Below, piece after piece: positions 55,295 to 64,000 of a stretch of 64,000 nucleotides of DNA; within the stretch, counting starts at the first letter, position 1, and the number at the start of each line of letters is the position of its first letter. The stretch is taken from contig NZ_WTYZ01000001.1 of the NCBI RefSeq assembly GCF_009827455.1, positions 2,551,001 to 2,615,000 of the forward strand. Direction: 5' to 3'. The translations under genes were made by a program, and so were the position numbers. The notes under the pieces were generated by a model. That model had not been told where the DNA came from and searched no databases. It worked only from the letters and a program-made list of their open reading frames with translations. Origin of the DNA: Pontixanthobacter aestiaquae. GTDB taxonomy: Bacteria > Pseudomonadota > Alphaproteobacteria > Sphingomonadales > Sphingomonadaceae.

Positions 55295-55344
55295 CGATTT
55301 CCGTTCGTCGTCCGCACTAGGTCAGGCGGACAAATCATGCTGCA

Positions 55345-56025
55345 TCATTTACACAAGTTCTCGGCCAATGCCAGCAAGGCAGCGTCGCTAGGTCGGCCCG
55401 CGACCGCCACTTGCTCCCATCCTTCACCGGCGGCCTCTGCGATGCGCGGGCCAAGCGCAGCGATGCGAATATTAGACTTCTGTACCGCCAGACGGCTGCA
55501 TTCAATGGCGAAATGTTCCGCTGCAACTGCCGAGTGCAGCAAGACAATTGCCCGATCACGCAAAATCGTGGCCATCGGCTTCGGGATCGACACCGGCCGA
55601 GCCTCATAGACAATTCTGTCCACGATGGAATGCGAGCGAGGTAGCGTCAAATCGACATGATCGCGCCCGGAAAGCCTCAGGAATCCAATTTCCTTGTGTG
55701 CAAGCGAGTCCAACAAGGTTTGGAGCCCGCCAGCACCCACCCCGCCGATCTTAAAGCCTGCATTACGGGCCGTCCGCGCGGTCGTTTCACCAACGGCATA
55801 GACGGGATTATCAAGCAACATAGCGAGCTGCGGCCCTCCGTGCCGGATGGCATTGGCACTGCCGAGCAGCAGCGCGTCGAACGCCCGATCATCGGGAACC
55901 GACCACGCCACCGGCCGCACTTCAAACAGCGGATATCCGGAAACAGTCAGGCCGCATTCGCTCGCACGTTCGGTAGTTTGGGACAGGCCCGGCTCTGGCC
56001 GGATCGCCACAATCGGCGGATGCAT
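55345..56025 (-). CDS. hemD: Uroporphyrinogen-III synthase
   Basis: A 226-residue enzyme closing hydroxymethylbilane to uroporphyrinogen III. Two-domain HemD pattern: IVAIRPEPGLSQTTERASECGL, LLLGSANAIRH, YAVGETTARTARNAGF, LRLSGRDHVDLTL, and VLLHSAVAAEHFAIEC. The family is weakly conserved, so position after hemC adds support. Its ATG overlaps the hemC stop (TGATG). Confidence 0.92.
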   Translation of the reverse strand: MHPPIVAIRPEPGLSQTTERASECGLTVSGYPLFEVRPVAWSVPDDRAFDALLLGSANAIRHGGPQLAMLLDNPVYAVGETTARTARNAGFKIGGVGAGGLQTLLDSLAHKEIGFLRLSGRDHVDLTLPRSHSIVDRIVYEARPVSIPKPMATILRDRAIVLLHSAVAAEHFAIECSRLAVQKSNIRIAALGPRIAEAAGEGWEQVAVAGRPSDAALLALAENLCK

Positions 56026-56951
56026 CACCCGCCCTCGAACAAAGCGGTTATGCCCGGCGTTCCGCGCGCGAGCAGATCGCGGCCCAATGCGCGCACCTCA
56101 TCCAGAGCATCGGCGCTGCATTCAAGCGATCCATCGACGCGCTCAGCGCCGTCGGAACTGAACAGTGACGCTTTCATCGTGATCGTGTCACCATCGATAG
56201 CGCTCAAAACCGCAATCGGGCTGTGGCAAGTGCCGCCGAGCGCCTCCAGCAGCGCGCGTTCCGCCATGACTGTCAGATGGCTTTCGCGGTGGTCAATCGC
56301 GTTGAGCAGTTCGAGGGTTTTGGTATCGCCAGTATTACATTCGATGCCGATTGCCCCCTGTGCTGGCGCTGGAAGCCAATCATCGGCGTCAAGCGGTGTG
56401 CCGGTGCCGGTCTGGTCCAGCCTTTGCAATCCGGCAGCCGCAAGGAAGGTCACATCTGCTTCACCGGCAGCCAGCTTTGCCAAGCGCGTCGCCACATTTC
56501 CGCGAAACGAAACAATTGTGCAATCGGGGCGGTGGTACAGCATTTGCGCAGCGCGGCGCGGAGCGCTGGTGCCGACGATCGCGTCGCGAGGGATAAGCGT
56601 AATCGAGGAGGCGCCAATCAAAACATCGCGCACGTCGACACGCGGGAGAATCGCGGCAATTGTCAGACTGTCGGGCCTTAGCGTTTCGACATCCTTCATT
56701 GAATGCACCGCCGCATCTATCTTACCTTCGGCCAGCCAGATATCGAGCTCTCGCGTCCACAGCGCCTTGCCGCCAATATCGGCGAGCGGGCGATCCTGAA
56801 TCTTGTCACCACTCGCGCGGACTTTAACCAACTCGACCTGGTCTTCGCGCCAGCCATGCGCTTCGCAAAGTCGCCGCCGGGTTTCCTCGGCCTGCGCAAC
56901 CGCCAGAGGGGATTGCCGCGTGCCCAGCCTTAGTCGTGCATGGTCAGTCAT
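56025..56951 (-). CDS. hemC: Porphobilinogen deaminase (hydroxymethylbilane synthase)
   Basis: A 308-residue heme-pathway enzyme: LRLGTRQSPLAVAQAEE, KVRASGDKIQDRPLADIGGKALWTRELD, AVHSMKDVE, GTSAPRRAAQ, RGNVATRLAKLA, LPAPAQGAIGIEC and GGTCHSPIAVLS, in which the Cys binds the dipyrromethane cofactor. Divergent from tsaD with 43 bp between the starts. Operon with hemD and probably the mitofilin-like gene. Confidence 0.97.
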   Translation of the reverse strand: MTDHARLRLGTRQSPLAVAQAEETRRRLCEAHGWREDQVELVKVRASGDKIQDRPLADIGGKALWTRELDIWLAEGKIDAAVHSMKDVETLRPDSLTIAAILPRVDVRDVLIGASSITLIPRDAIVGTSAPRRAAQMLYHRPDCTIVSFRGNVATRLAKLAAGEADVTFLAAAGLQRLDQTGTGTPLDADDWLPAPAQGAIGIECNTGDTKTLELLNAIDHRESHLTVMAERALLEALGGTCHSPIAVLSAIDGDTITMKASLFSSDGAERVDGSLECSADALDEVRALGRDLLARGTPGITALFEGG

Positions 56952-56994
56952 AGGTCGCTTGCCCTAGCCATTCATCTGGTTCAGGGGAAGTCCT

Positions 56995-58029
56995 ATGGGC
57001 ATCATCCTCGGCATCGAATCCAGTTGCGACGAGACTGCGGCGGCGTTGGTCACGACGGACCGGCGCATTATTGCCCAGCGGATCGCCTCGCAGATTGAGG
57101 ACCATGCGCCCTATGGCGGCGTGGTGCCGGAAATTGCCGCCCGCGCCCATGCCGAAAAGTTGGCCCCAATGATCGCCGAGGTGATGGCCGAGGCCGCGTT
57201 AGAGCTCGACGATCTCGACGCAATTGCCGCGACGGCAGGGCCGGGCCTGATCGGCGGCGTGATGGTCGGCCTGGTAAGCGCCAAGGCATTGGCCATGGCG
57301 AGCGGCGTTCCGCTGATCGCCATCAATCATCTGGAAGGGCACGCGCTGTCGCCCCGACTGGCCGATGAGAGCCTCGAGTTTCCATATGCTTTGCTCCTCG
57401 TATCGGGAGGACATTGCCAGATCCTGATGGTCGAAGGCGTTGGAGAGTATCGCCGTCTGGCAACTACAATCGATGATGCGCTGGGCGAAGCATTCGACAA
57501 GACTGCGAAGATTTTGGGCCTCGGATATCCCGGCGGGCCTGCGGTGGAGAAACTGGCCAAACAGGGCGATCCAAAGGCCGTTCCGCTGCCCCGCCCCTTG
57601 GTCGGTAGCGGCGAGCCGCATTTCTCCTTCGCTGGCCTCAAGAGCGCGGTTTTGCGCGCCAAAGACACAAGCCAGCATGAGGACGCCGATATCGCGGCCA
57701 GCTTTCAGCAGGCGGCGGTCGATTGCTTGCTCGACAGGCTGCGCGTGTCGTTGGATGATATCGAGAAAGTCCCCGCGTTGGTCGTTGCGGGCGGTGTTGC
57801 CGCCAACCAGGCAATACGCTCAGCATTGGAAGGCTTTGCTGATGACCGCTCAATGCGATTCGTTGCACCGCCGCTGGCGCTTTGCACAGATAATGCAGCG
57901 ATGATCGCTTGGGCAGGTGCAGAGCGACTGGCGTCAGGGCAATCCGATCCGCTCGATTTCGTCGCAAAACCGCGTTGGCCGCTCGATCCCGATGCAGAGC
58001 CGGTTCGCGGTGCAGGAGCAAAAGCATGA
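56995..58029 (+). CDS. tsaD: tRNA N6-threonylcarbamoyladenosine transferase TsaD
   Basis: A 344-residue protein of the Kae1/Gcp family: [14 protein letters not shown] start, [15 protein letters not shown], the metal-binding [48 protein letters not shown] and a C-terminal [12 protein letters not shown]. With TsaB, TsaE and TsaC it makes t6A in ANN-decoding tRNAs. GGGGAAG ribosome-binding site. Its stop overlaps the gpsA start by 4 bp. Confidence 0.97.
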   Translation: MGIILGIESSCDETAAALVTTDRRIIAQRIASQIEDHAPYGGVVPEIAARAHAEKLAPMIAEVMAEAALELDDLDAIAATAGPGLIGGVMVGLVSAKALAMASGVPLIAINHLEGHALSPRLADESLEFPYALLLVSGGHCQILMVEGVGEYRRLATTIDDALGEAFDKTAKILGLGYPGGPAVEKLAKQGDPKAVPLPRPLVGSGEPHFSFAGLKSAVLRAKDTSQHEDADIAASFQQAAVDCLLDRLRVSLDDIEKVPALVVAGGVAANQAIRSALEGFADDRSMRFVAPPLALCTDNAAMIAWAGAERLASGQSDPLDFVAKPRWPLDPDAEPVRGAGAKA

Positions 58030-59018
58030 GTGCAGTTGGTGTTTTGGGCGGAGGTGCTTGGGGAACAGCCCTGGCACAGATGCTCGCTTCGGATCGCCGC
58101 AATGTCCTCTTATGGGCGCGTGAAACCGAGCTCGTCGAAGAGATCAATACCAAGCATACCAACAGCCTGTTCTTGCCATCGGCAAGCCTTGCTCCGACGA
58201 TCCGCGCGACGAGCGAACTTGCCGATTTGGCCGAATGTGAAGCTGTGTTGGCCGTTACACCTGCCCAGCATCTTGGCTCGGTGTTGGACGCCCTGCCGAC
58301 GAAACCGCGCGATTTGATCCTGTGTAGTAAAGGCATTGAGGCCACTACCGGCCGCCTGATGAATGATGTCGCACAGGACGCCGCACCCGAGAGCGATATC
58401 GCTATCCTCTCAGGTCCGACATTCGCACATGAAGTCGCCGATGGTCTGCCAACGGCAGTCACACTGGCTTGCGGTGGAGGCGAGGAACAATGGCAGCGGA
58501 TCAAGCCGGTCATCGCACGTCCACAATTCCGTCCCTATTACTCCGACGATGTGGTCGGAGCGGAAATTGGCGGCGCCGTGAAGAATGTTCTCGCGATAGC
58601 GTGCGGCGTGGTCGACGGGTTAGGCCTTGGCCAAAATGCCCGCGCTGCCCTGATCGCGCGCGGTTACGCAGAGATGCTGCGGTTTGGTGAGGAACTAGGC
58701 GCGCGCGGCGAGACACTTGCCGGGCTGTGCGGCCTCGGCGATCTGGTGCTGACCTGCTCCTCCACCTCAAGCCGCAATTTTTCGCTCGGCAAAGCGCTAG
58801 GCGAAGGACAATCACCCGCAGAGCTGATGGCGGACCGGCATACGGTCGCCGAGGGCGCACATACCGCGCCTGTGCTGAGTCAACTCGCGCATGACCGCGA
58901 TATCGCGATGCCGATCGTCGAGGCGGTCAACACATTGCTCGGCGGCGCACCTGCGAAAGAGGTCGTCTCCAGACTTCTCGCCCGTCCCCTACGCGCCGAA
59001 CACGGACCCGCTGCGTGA
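58026..59018 (+). CDS. gpsA: Glycerol-3-phosphate dehydrogenase [NAD(P)+]
   Basis: A 330-residue enzyme making sn-glycerol-3-phosphate for phospholipids: [86 protein letters not shown] and [14 protein letters not shown]. The ATGA overlap joins it to tsaD, and its stop overlaps the flippase start (GTGA), so the three genes form one operon. Confidence 0.97.
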   Translation: MSAVGVLGGGAWGTALAQMLASDRRNVLLWARETELVEEINTKHTNSLFLPSASLAPTIRATSELADLAECEAVLAVTPAQHLGSVLDALPTKPRDLILCSKGIEATTGRLMNDVAQDAAPESDIAILSGPTFAHEVADGLPTAVTLACGGGEEQWQRIKPVIARPQFRPYYSDDVVGAEIGGAVKNVLAIACGVVDGLGLGQNARAALIARGYAEMLRFGEELGARGETLAGLCGLGDLVLTCSSTSSRNFSLGKALGEGQSPAELMADRHTVAEGAHTAPVLSQLAHDRDIAMPIVEAVNTLLGGAPAKEVVSRLLARPLRAEHGPAA

Positions 59019-60514
59019 CCACAGTCGCTACGCCGCCAGAGGATGATCCGGGAGATATTGCCGCGCTCGCCAAAGGTGGGCGCACCAATATGTTCGGCTT
59101 CCTGCTAAGGCTGGCCGCGCGGATACCCTTCTTGTTCATTGCCGGACGGCTTTACGGGACCGAGGCCCTGGGGGTGTTTGCATTTGCGCTTGTCGTCATC
59201 GAGCTCGCCGCTCTGGTGTGCTCGCTCGGTGAAAAGCGCGGACTGGCGCAGCGCCTGACCGAAAGTGAAGAACATCCATCCAATCTGGTATTCGACGCGA
59301 TGCTGGTTGCGGTGATACTGTCCGCCATTCCCGCATTGTTGTTCTGGTTCGTCCCGATCACGATGTTCCCCAGCGGCCAGTTTACCGACATGGACAAGCT
59401 GATTGTCTGGGCCATCCCCGGATACGCGCTGACCGAGATTGTCCTGGCAGCGCAAGCCTATCGATATGACATCGCCACCACAGTCCGCGCCCGCGCCGTA
59501 GTCGAGCCATGGACAATCTCGATCATGGCGGGCGTATTGTTCTACATCATTCCCGAAAGCGGCCTGACCATGGCCTATCTGGTGTCGATCTATACCGGCC
59601 TTGCGGTCGGCATATGGGCGTTCCTGCGCACTTACGGCCTACCCCGAGGCTGGCGCCCGACGCCGATACGCCACGCCAAGCTTGTTTGGCGCGCATTGCC
59701 TCTCGTCACTGCTGATGCCGTTGAATGGGGAACAAGGCGGCTCGACATCTTTATCCTCGGCTGGTTTGCAGGGCCTGCGGCTGTCGGAATTTATTGGATG
59801 GCCCAGCAGATTGCGAGCCTGCCGCAAAAGCTGAAAACCAGTTTCGAGCCGGTTTTGGGTCCGGTCATCACCAAAAATCTCAAAACCAAGAATTACGGAG
59901 CAATAGCGCGTCAGGTCTGCCAAGTTGGTTTCTGGATACTCGCGGCACAAGCGGGCATCGCGCTGGCGCTGGGCGTGCCGGGTGAGGCCGTGATGGGCCT
60001 GACGGGACCAGACTTCGTCGGCGGTACCGGCGCTCTGGCGTTCTTGCTCGCGGCCGAGGTCGTCGCGGCGACTGCGGTCGTCGCGGAGGCCGTGTTGGTA
60101 TATGTCGCGAGGGTCCGCAATCTGTGGCTCTCAATCGGGACCATCGCGTTGCAGGCAGTGCTGACAGTGGCGCTGATCCAATTGGTGGTGCATTTCGGCT
60201 ATGGCGAGCCGTTCAAAGCCGCAGCAGCCGCAGCAGCCCTGATGATCGCACTGGGCACCGCATCGCTGGTGAAAGCGTGGTTCCTCTCGCGCATTCTGGG
60301 CCATCCAATCAACAATTGGCGCTGGGCTCTGGTGTGGGCCACAGGCCCTGCTGTAGTGGTCGGGTTCCTCGCCACGCTGCTTCCCGAATGGGCAGAGCTG
60401 ATCTTCGGTATTCCGGCGATCCTGCTAACCTATGGCTGGATCATCTGGCACAAAGGCTTTGGCGAAGACGACCGCGTATTGTTCCGCAAGAACATGACCA
60501 AGTCGGAAGAGTAG
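59015..60514 (+). CDS. Polysaccharide/lipid flippase (MATE/Wzx-type membrane protein)
   Basis: A 499-residue protein with about 14 helices, of the polysaccharide biosynthesis (RfbX/Wzx) or oligosaccharide flippase type: TNMFGFLLRLAARIPFLFIAGRLYGTEALGVFAFALVVIELAA at the start is typical. GTG start coupled to gpsA. The transported lipid-linked sugar is unknown, as no glycosyltransferase cluster is adjacent. Confidence 0.88.
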   Translation: MTTVATPPEDDPGDIAALAKGGRTNMFGFLLRLAARIPFLFIAGRLYGTEALGVFAFALVVIELAALVCSLGEKRGLAQRLTESEEHPSNLVFDAMLVAVILSAIPALLFWFVPITMFPSGQFTDMDKLIVWAIPGYALTEIVLAAQAYRYDIATTVRARAVVEPWTISIMAGVLFYIIPESGLTMAYLVSIYTGLAVGIWAFLRTYGLPRGWRPTPIRHAKLVWRALPLVTADAVEWGTRRLDIFILGWFAGPAAVGIYWMAQQIASLPQKLKTSFEPVLGPVITKNLKTKNYGAIARQVCQVGFWILAAQAGIALALGVPGEAVMGLTGPDFVGGTGALAFLLAAEVVAATAVVAEAVLVYVARVRNLWLSIGTIALQAVLTVALIQLVVHFGYGEPFKAAAAAAALMIALGTASLVKAWFLSRILGHPINNWRWALVWATGPAVVVGFLATLLPEWAELIFGIPAILLTYGWIIWHKGFGEDDRVLFRKNMTKSEE

Positions 60515-60646
60515 CGTCGCCGCGCAAAGCGTTGTTTCGTGGGCTTTACCATCTAACATGACAGTTTCCTTGCAGCGCCATTCAGAGGCGGTTCACGGCC
60601 CGAGGCGATGTTGCATGGTCACTAGGGACTGAAGCGGAGGGGACTT

Positions 60647-62437
60647 ATGCGTTTTTCGAAAACCATCATAACCACAACATCTGTTGCACTTTTGGCTGGC
60701 TGCGCGACAGCGCCAAACGACGGCTATCAATCAGCGGGCAATGATGCAGCCGCTCCTCCACCTCCAGTCGTTGCGCCGCCACCACCGCCGCCACCACCGC
60801 CTCCACCAATGCCCGCACCCCCGCCGCCTGCCAGAACCGGCGCGGCTAGTGGCGATTCCATCGTGGTGACGGGCAGCAGAGTGCAGGGCCTGGTACAGGA
60901 AGTACCCACAGCGGTGTCGGTTATCGCTGCCGAGCAGATCGAGCAAGAAGGGGGCAGCAAGCAGAATTCGCGAATGACACGCGGCCTGCGCTACGTCCCG
61001 CCAATGGTCGTGCCGCAGGACCCGGGCCGCGAGAAGTATGATGGAGAGGATGTCTCTCCCGTCAAACTGGTCGCGACGGATCCTCTGTCCACGTTCTCCG
61101 TCGATGTCGACACCGGAGCTTATGCCAACACCCGCCGCTTCTTGACGCAAGGCCAGATGCCTCCCCGCGATGCCGTGCGGACCGAGGAAATGATCAATTA
61201 TTTCCGCTATGATTATGCCAAGCCGGAGAGCCGCGACGTTCCCTTTAGCGTCAATACCGATGTAGCGGTAACGCCTTGGAACCCTGAAACGCGACTGATG
61301 CGGATCGGCTTGCGCGGCTACGACATCCCTCAGAACGAGCGGCCGGCAGCCAATCTGGTATTCTTGCTCGACGTATCCGGCTCCATGAACAGCGCGGACA
61401 AATTACCCTTGGTGAAAAGCGCCATGAAGGGCCTCGCCAATCAGTTGACCGAGCGCGATACAGTTTCAATCGTGGTCTACGCAGGGGCCGCTGGACTGGT
61501 TCTTCAACCGACCAATAATCCTTCGGAAATCCGCCATGCTATCGACAAATTGCAGGCGGGCGGATCGACCGCTGGCGGCGCGGGCATTGAACTCGCCTAC
61601 CGTATTGCCGAGGACAATATGATCAAAGGCGGCGTAAACCGCGTGATCCTTGCCACCGATGGCGACTTCAATGTCGGAGTATCGGACCGTGACAAGCTCA
61701 TCGAACTGATCGAGGACAAGCGCAAAACCGGGATCACCCTGACAACGCTCGGCTTCGGTACGGGCAATTACAACGAAGCGATGATGGAGCAGATCGCCAA
61801 TCACGGGAACGGCAATCACGCCTATATCGATAGCGCGCTGGAAGCCCGTAAAGTGCTCGGTTCGGAAATGGGATCGACCATCTTCACGATCGCGAAAGAC
61901 GTGAAAATTCAGGTCGAATTCAACCCCTCGGTCATCAGCCAGTATCGCCTGATCGGCTATGAGAACCGCGCACTGCGAAACCAGGATTTCGACAACGATC
62001 GGGTCGATGCCGGTGATATCGGTGCCGGACATCAGGTAACTGCGATTTACGAAGTTGTTCCCGCCGGTGCCAAAGGCTGGGTCGGTACGCTTCGTTATGG
62101 CGAGCCTTCGGCCAAGATGACCGCCGACAAAGAACATCTGACCGAAGCAGCCTATGTGAAGCTCCGTTACAAAATGCCTGATGGCGATACGTCAAAGCTG
62201 ATCGATACGATCATCCCGTCAAGCGCGTTGCGGAGCGCCAGCGCGCCGAGTGGTGACTTCGCCTTTGCAACGGCAGTTGCAGCCTTTGGCCAGAAACTCC
62301 GTAAAGATGATTTGCTGGGTGATTATGATTTCGACGATATTGAGAAACTCGCTGGCAATCAGCGCGATTTCTGGCGGCAGGAATTCAAGCGCCTGACTGA
62401 CGTTGCTGGTAGCATGGACAGCCAATTGGGCGGATAG
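60647..62437 (+). CDS. VWA-domain lipoprotein (YfbK-like)
   Basis: A 596-residue lipoprotein (lipobox LAGC). After a Pro-rich stretch comes DSIVVTGSRVQGLVQEVPTAVSV, which looks like the plug start of a TonB-dependent receptor. Then a VWF_A-type N-domain (PLSTFSVDVDTGAYANTRRFL), a VWA domain with MIDAS DVSGSMNS, the Thr loop, and ILATDGDFNVG, and the YfbK C-terminal domain (DFAFATAVAAFGQKLR). GGAGGGGACTT gives a strong ribosome-binding site. Function unknown; probably metal-dependent protein binding in the periplasm. Confidence 0.92.
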   Translation: MRFSKTIITTTSVALLAGCATAPNDGYQSAGNDAAAPPPPVVAPPPPPPPPPPPMPAPPPPARTGAASGDSIVVTGSRVQGLVQEVPTAVSVIAAEQIEQEGGSKQNSRMTRGLRYVPPMVVPQDPGREKYDGEDVSPVKLVATDPLSTFSVDVDTGAYANTRRFLTQGQMPPRDAVRTEEMINYFRYDYAKPESRDVPFSVNTDVAVTPWNPETRLMRIGLRGYDIPQNERPAANLVFLLDVSGSMNSADKLPLVKSAMKGLANQLTERDTVSIVVYAGAAGLVLQPTNNPSEIRHAIDKLQAGGSTAGGAGIELAYRIAEDNMIKGGVNRVILATDGDFNVGVSDRDKLIELIEDKRKTGITLTTLGFGTGNYNEAMMEQIANHGNGNHAYIDSALEARKVLGSEMGSTIFTIAKDVKIQVEFNPSVISQYRLIGYENRALRNQDFDNDRVDAGDIGAGHQVTAIYEVVPAGAKGWVGTLRYGEPSAKMTADKEHLTEAAYVKLRYKMPDGDTSKLIDTIIPSSALRSASAPSGDFAFATAVAAFGQKLRKDDLLGDYDFDDIEKLAGNQRDFWRQEFKRLTDVAGSMDSQLGG

Positions 62438-62486
62438 AACGCAACACCCTCTTTCCGGCAGCGTCAGGCATGGCTAAGACCACGCC

Positions 62487-63227
62487 ATGCCCGTTCGCCC
62501 TACCATTGCTATCGCCGCCGGAGCCTTAGGGAGTATCGCGCTGGCGTTTGCCGGGTCCGTGTGGACCGCCGATGACATCGTCGCCCAATTGTCGCAGCGC
62601 GCAGCAGCTGCGGCGGCCGATGCGGGCGCGCCCGATGTCACGGCAGATTTCACTGCGATCAATGGCTGGCCGTCGCGTCATCCGCTGCTTGTCGGCGGCG
62701 AAGATCTGGGCGAACAAACCCGCGCTGACGCGGCGCAGGCCATTGCCGCAATCCCCGGGGTCGGCGGGATTCGCTGGTCGGACGGAACCATGGCTGCCGA
62801 AAGCGGCGCAGTACCGCTCAAGCCGATGCATTGTCAGGACGATGTCGAAGCGCTGCTGCGCGCCCGTACCGTTCGCTTTGAGGAATCTTCCAGTGCAATG
62901 GATACCGCAAGCCGTGAATTGCTGGACGAGGTGGAAGCGGCTTTGCGCCCTTGCCTCGGCTCCATCATCGCGATCACCGGGCACACCGATAATTCCGGGC
63001 CGGAGCCGGGCAACCTTGCTTTGTCGAGAGAACGTGCCAACGCGGTGCGCAATGCTTTGATCAGCCGCGGAATTCCCGCCGACGGGCTGCGCGCTATTGG
63101 CCGTGGATCAAGCAACCCGGTTGACGGTCTCGACCCTGCCGACCCTGCCAACCGCCGCATCGAGTTTTCAGTCATCGCGACCGAGCCGCTCGCTCCCACT
63201 CCCGTCGACACACCGGGAGCGCGCTGA
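62487..63227 (+). CDS. OmpA-family protein with N-terminal membrane anchor
   Basis: A 246-residue protein: N-terminal hydrophobic segment (IAIAAGALGSIALAFAGSVW), a middle BON-like part (DVTADFTAINGWPSRHPLLVGGE and AAIPGVGGIRW), and a C-terminal OmpA domain with VRFEESSSAMD, ITGHTDNSGPEPGNLALSRERANAVRNAL and NRRIEFSV. Two small genes follow almost without gap, so it heads a small envelope operon. Confidence 0.88.
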   Translation: MPVRPTIAIAAGALGSIALAFAGSVWTADDIVAQLSQRAAAAAADAGAPDVTADFTAINGWPSRHPLLVGGEDLGEQTRADAAQAIAAIPGVGGIRWSDGTMAAESGAVPLKPMHCQDDVEALLRARTVRFEESSSAMDTASRELLDEVEAALRPCLGSIIAITGHTDNSGPEPGNLALSRERANAVRNALISRGIPADGLRAIGRGSSNPVDGLDPADPANRRIEFSVIATEPLAPTPVDTPGAR

Positions 63228-63228
63228 C

Positions 63229-63360
63229 ATGCCGATTTGGTTTGAACTCATCGTGATGATGCTCGCAGCCTACGCAGTCGGCCTTACGATTGGCTGGGCG
63301 TTGTGGGGCCGCAAACCGGCAACAGATATTATCGATAGTGAAGAGGAAGCAGAGCAATGA
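63229..63360 (+). CDS. Small membrane protein (43 aa)
   Basis: ORF starting MPIWFELIVMMLAAYAVGL, with one helix ending IGWALWG, then an acidic tail (DSEEEAEQ). It begins 1 bp after the OmpA-family stop and its TGA overlaps the next ATG, so coupling supports it. No family recognised. Confidence 0.75.
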   Translation: MPIWFELIVMMLAAYAVGLTIGWALWGRKPATDIIDSEEEAEQ

Positions 63361-63899
63361 TGGAATTGGCGCAAGCCAACTGGCCGCTTTTGGTGGCCGC
63401 TTTGGTCATCGGCCTATTGGCCGCGTGGTGGATCTTCGTCGCAATGCGGCGAACGAAGGTGGACACCGACACATCCGATGTTTTGGATGAAGGCAAAGGA
63501 CCGGCAAACCGCAATCAGGCGCTGATCGATGCGCCCGCGGCAGCTGAAACTCCACCAATTGCAGTACCTGCAGCGGGAATTGCGGGCGCCGGAACTGCTG
63601 TTGCGGCAGCCACGGAGCATGCGGTTGAAGCCGCCAAAGCGAACGCGGATACCAGCAATGAGGCGGACGATCTGACGCGGATCAAAGGCGTTGGCCCCAA
63701 GCTCAAATCGTTGCTGATATCGCTCGGCGTGACCAAGTTTGAACAGATCGCCAATTGGACCGATGCTGAGATCGACGAAATAGACGCGCAATTGGGCCGT
63801 TTCGAAGGGCGCATCCGCCGTGACAATTGGATGGAGCAGGCGAAGTTCTTAGCCGCCGACGACACAGCCGGTTACGAAGGTAAATTCGGCAAACTCTAA
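63357..63899 (+). CDS. Membrane-anchored helix-hairpin-helix protein
   Basis: A 180-residue protein: N-terminal helix (LLVAALVIGLLAAWWIFVAM), Ala-rich linker, then a C-terminal domain with DDLTRIKGVGPKLKSLLISLGVTKFEQIANWTDAEIDEID, a helix-hairpin-helix of the sort found at the ends of 50S L21-linked and NADH-ubiquinone-related proteins. Nucleic-acid binding is possible but unproven. Third gene of the operon. Confidence 0.85.
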   Translation: MMELAQANWPLLVAALVIGLLAAWWIFVAMRRTKVDTDTSDVLDEGKGPANRNQALIDAPAAAETPPIAVPAAGIAGAGTAVAAATEHAVEAAKANADTSNEADDLTRIKGVGPKLKSLLISLGVTKFEQIANWTDAEIDEIDAQLGRFEGRIRRDNWMEQAKFLAADDTAGYEGKFGKL

Positions 63900-63920
63900 A
63901 GTATCGCAGGAGATTATTGA

Positions 63921-64000
63921 GTGACTGACGCAATTTTTCCGGTGTCCGACGAATGGGCCAAAAACGCGCTGATCGACGACGCGACCTATCTGGAAAAATA
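63921..64000 (+). CDS. acs: Acetyl-CoA synthetase, N-terminal fragment
   Basis: GTG start with AGGAG upstream. The 26 visible residues, starting MTDAIFPVSDEWAKNALID and going on with a Tyr-Leu-Glu-Lys-Tyr segment, fit the N-terminal region of acetate-CoA ligases. The gene runs off the window edge, so the assignment rests on a short stretch. Confidence 0.65.
   Translation, partial: MTDAIFPVSDEWAKNALIDDATYLEK

Noticed and set aside
1..64000. CRISPR array, prophage, integron or transposon
   Set aside because: No evenly spaced direct repeats, integrase, transposase or phage structural genes were found on either strand.

Overview
The window looks like a chromosomal segment from an alphaproteobacterium of the Sphingomonadales, most probably the Erythrobacteraceae. 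This is inferred from a circularly permuted two-piece tmRNA at the left edge (tag ANDNEALALAA), a large sphingomonad-type TonB-dependent receptor, a hemD-hemC block with a mitofilin-like neighbour, and short palindromic repeats of the kinds common in these genomes. No rRNA, tRNA, CRISPR array, transposase or integrase was seen. No stretch over 300 bp lacks a gene.

Layout. 1-6.2 kb: tmRNA, two mscL genes, a lemA-TPM envelope cluster, a NUDIX hydrolase, an SDR, and a small operon of two paralogous one-helix microproteins plus pspC behind a strong sigma-54 promoter match. 6.4-18.0 kb: recF, an OmpA-family protein, an SGNH esterase divergent from an ABC exporter pair (tesA/ybbAP-like), a DUF805 protein, a TonB receptor and typA. 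18.1-27.7 kb: an orphan AT-rich gene, an SDR, putP, a single-chain type IIG restriction-modification enzyme carrying two palindromic repeats in frame, merC-like, VOC, extensin-like and LuxR-type genes. 27.9-31.9 kb: the complete Anbu operon (circularly permuted ATP-grasp, alpha-E, transglutaminase, proteasome-like Anbu). 32.0-39.8 kb: lipase, DUF3617, uvrB, S10 peptidase, a lipoprotein and a DsbD-like protein.

39.9-49.8 kb is the most notable part: a lasso-peptide biosynthetic cluster. It has a B2 leader peptidase, a nucleotidyltransferase, an ABC exporter, a sulfotransferase, an Asp/Asn beta-hydroxylase, an HprK-like kinase, a second sulfotransferase, a PqqD-type B1, a 43-residue precursor, a hairpin terminator/attenuator, an AsnB-like cyclase and a glycosyltransferase. 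The core read from the precursor is GGPGNIRPVENAFYATS. It resembles the paeninodin group (AGPG start, C-terminal Ser, kinase plus nucleotidyltransferase), but the only acidic residue lies at position 10 of the predicted core rather than 7-9. The set of tailoring enzymes is unusually rich.

Next to the cluster, convergent, is a 1071-residue fusion of a membrane permease with FG-GAP/VCBS repeats and a C-terminal UnbV/ASPIC domain. 53.2-64.0 kb is housekeeping: a UbiH-family hydroxylase, a mitofilin-like protein, hemD, hemC, tsaD, gpsA, a flippase, a VWA lipoprotein that begins with a TonB-receptor-like segment, an OmpA-family operon, and the start of an acetyl-CoA synthetase gene cut by the window edge.
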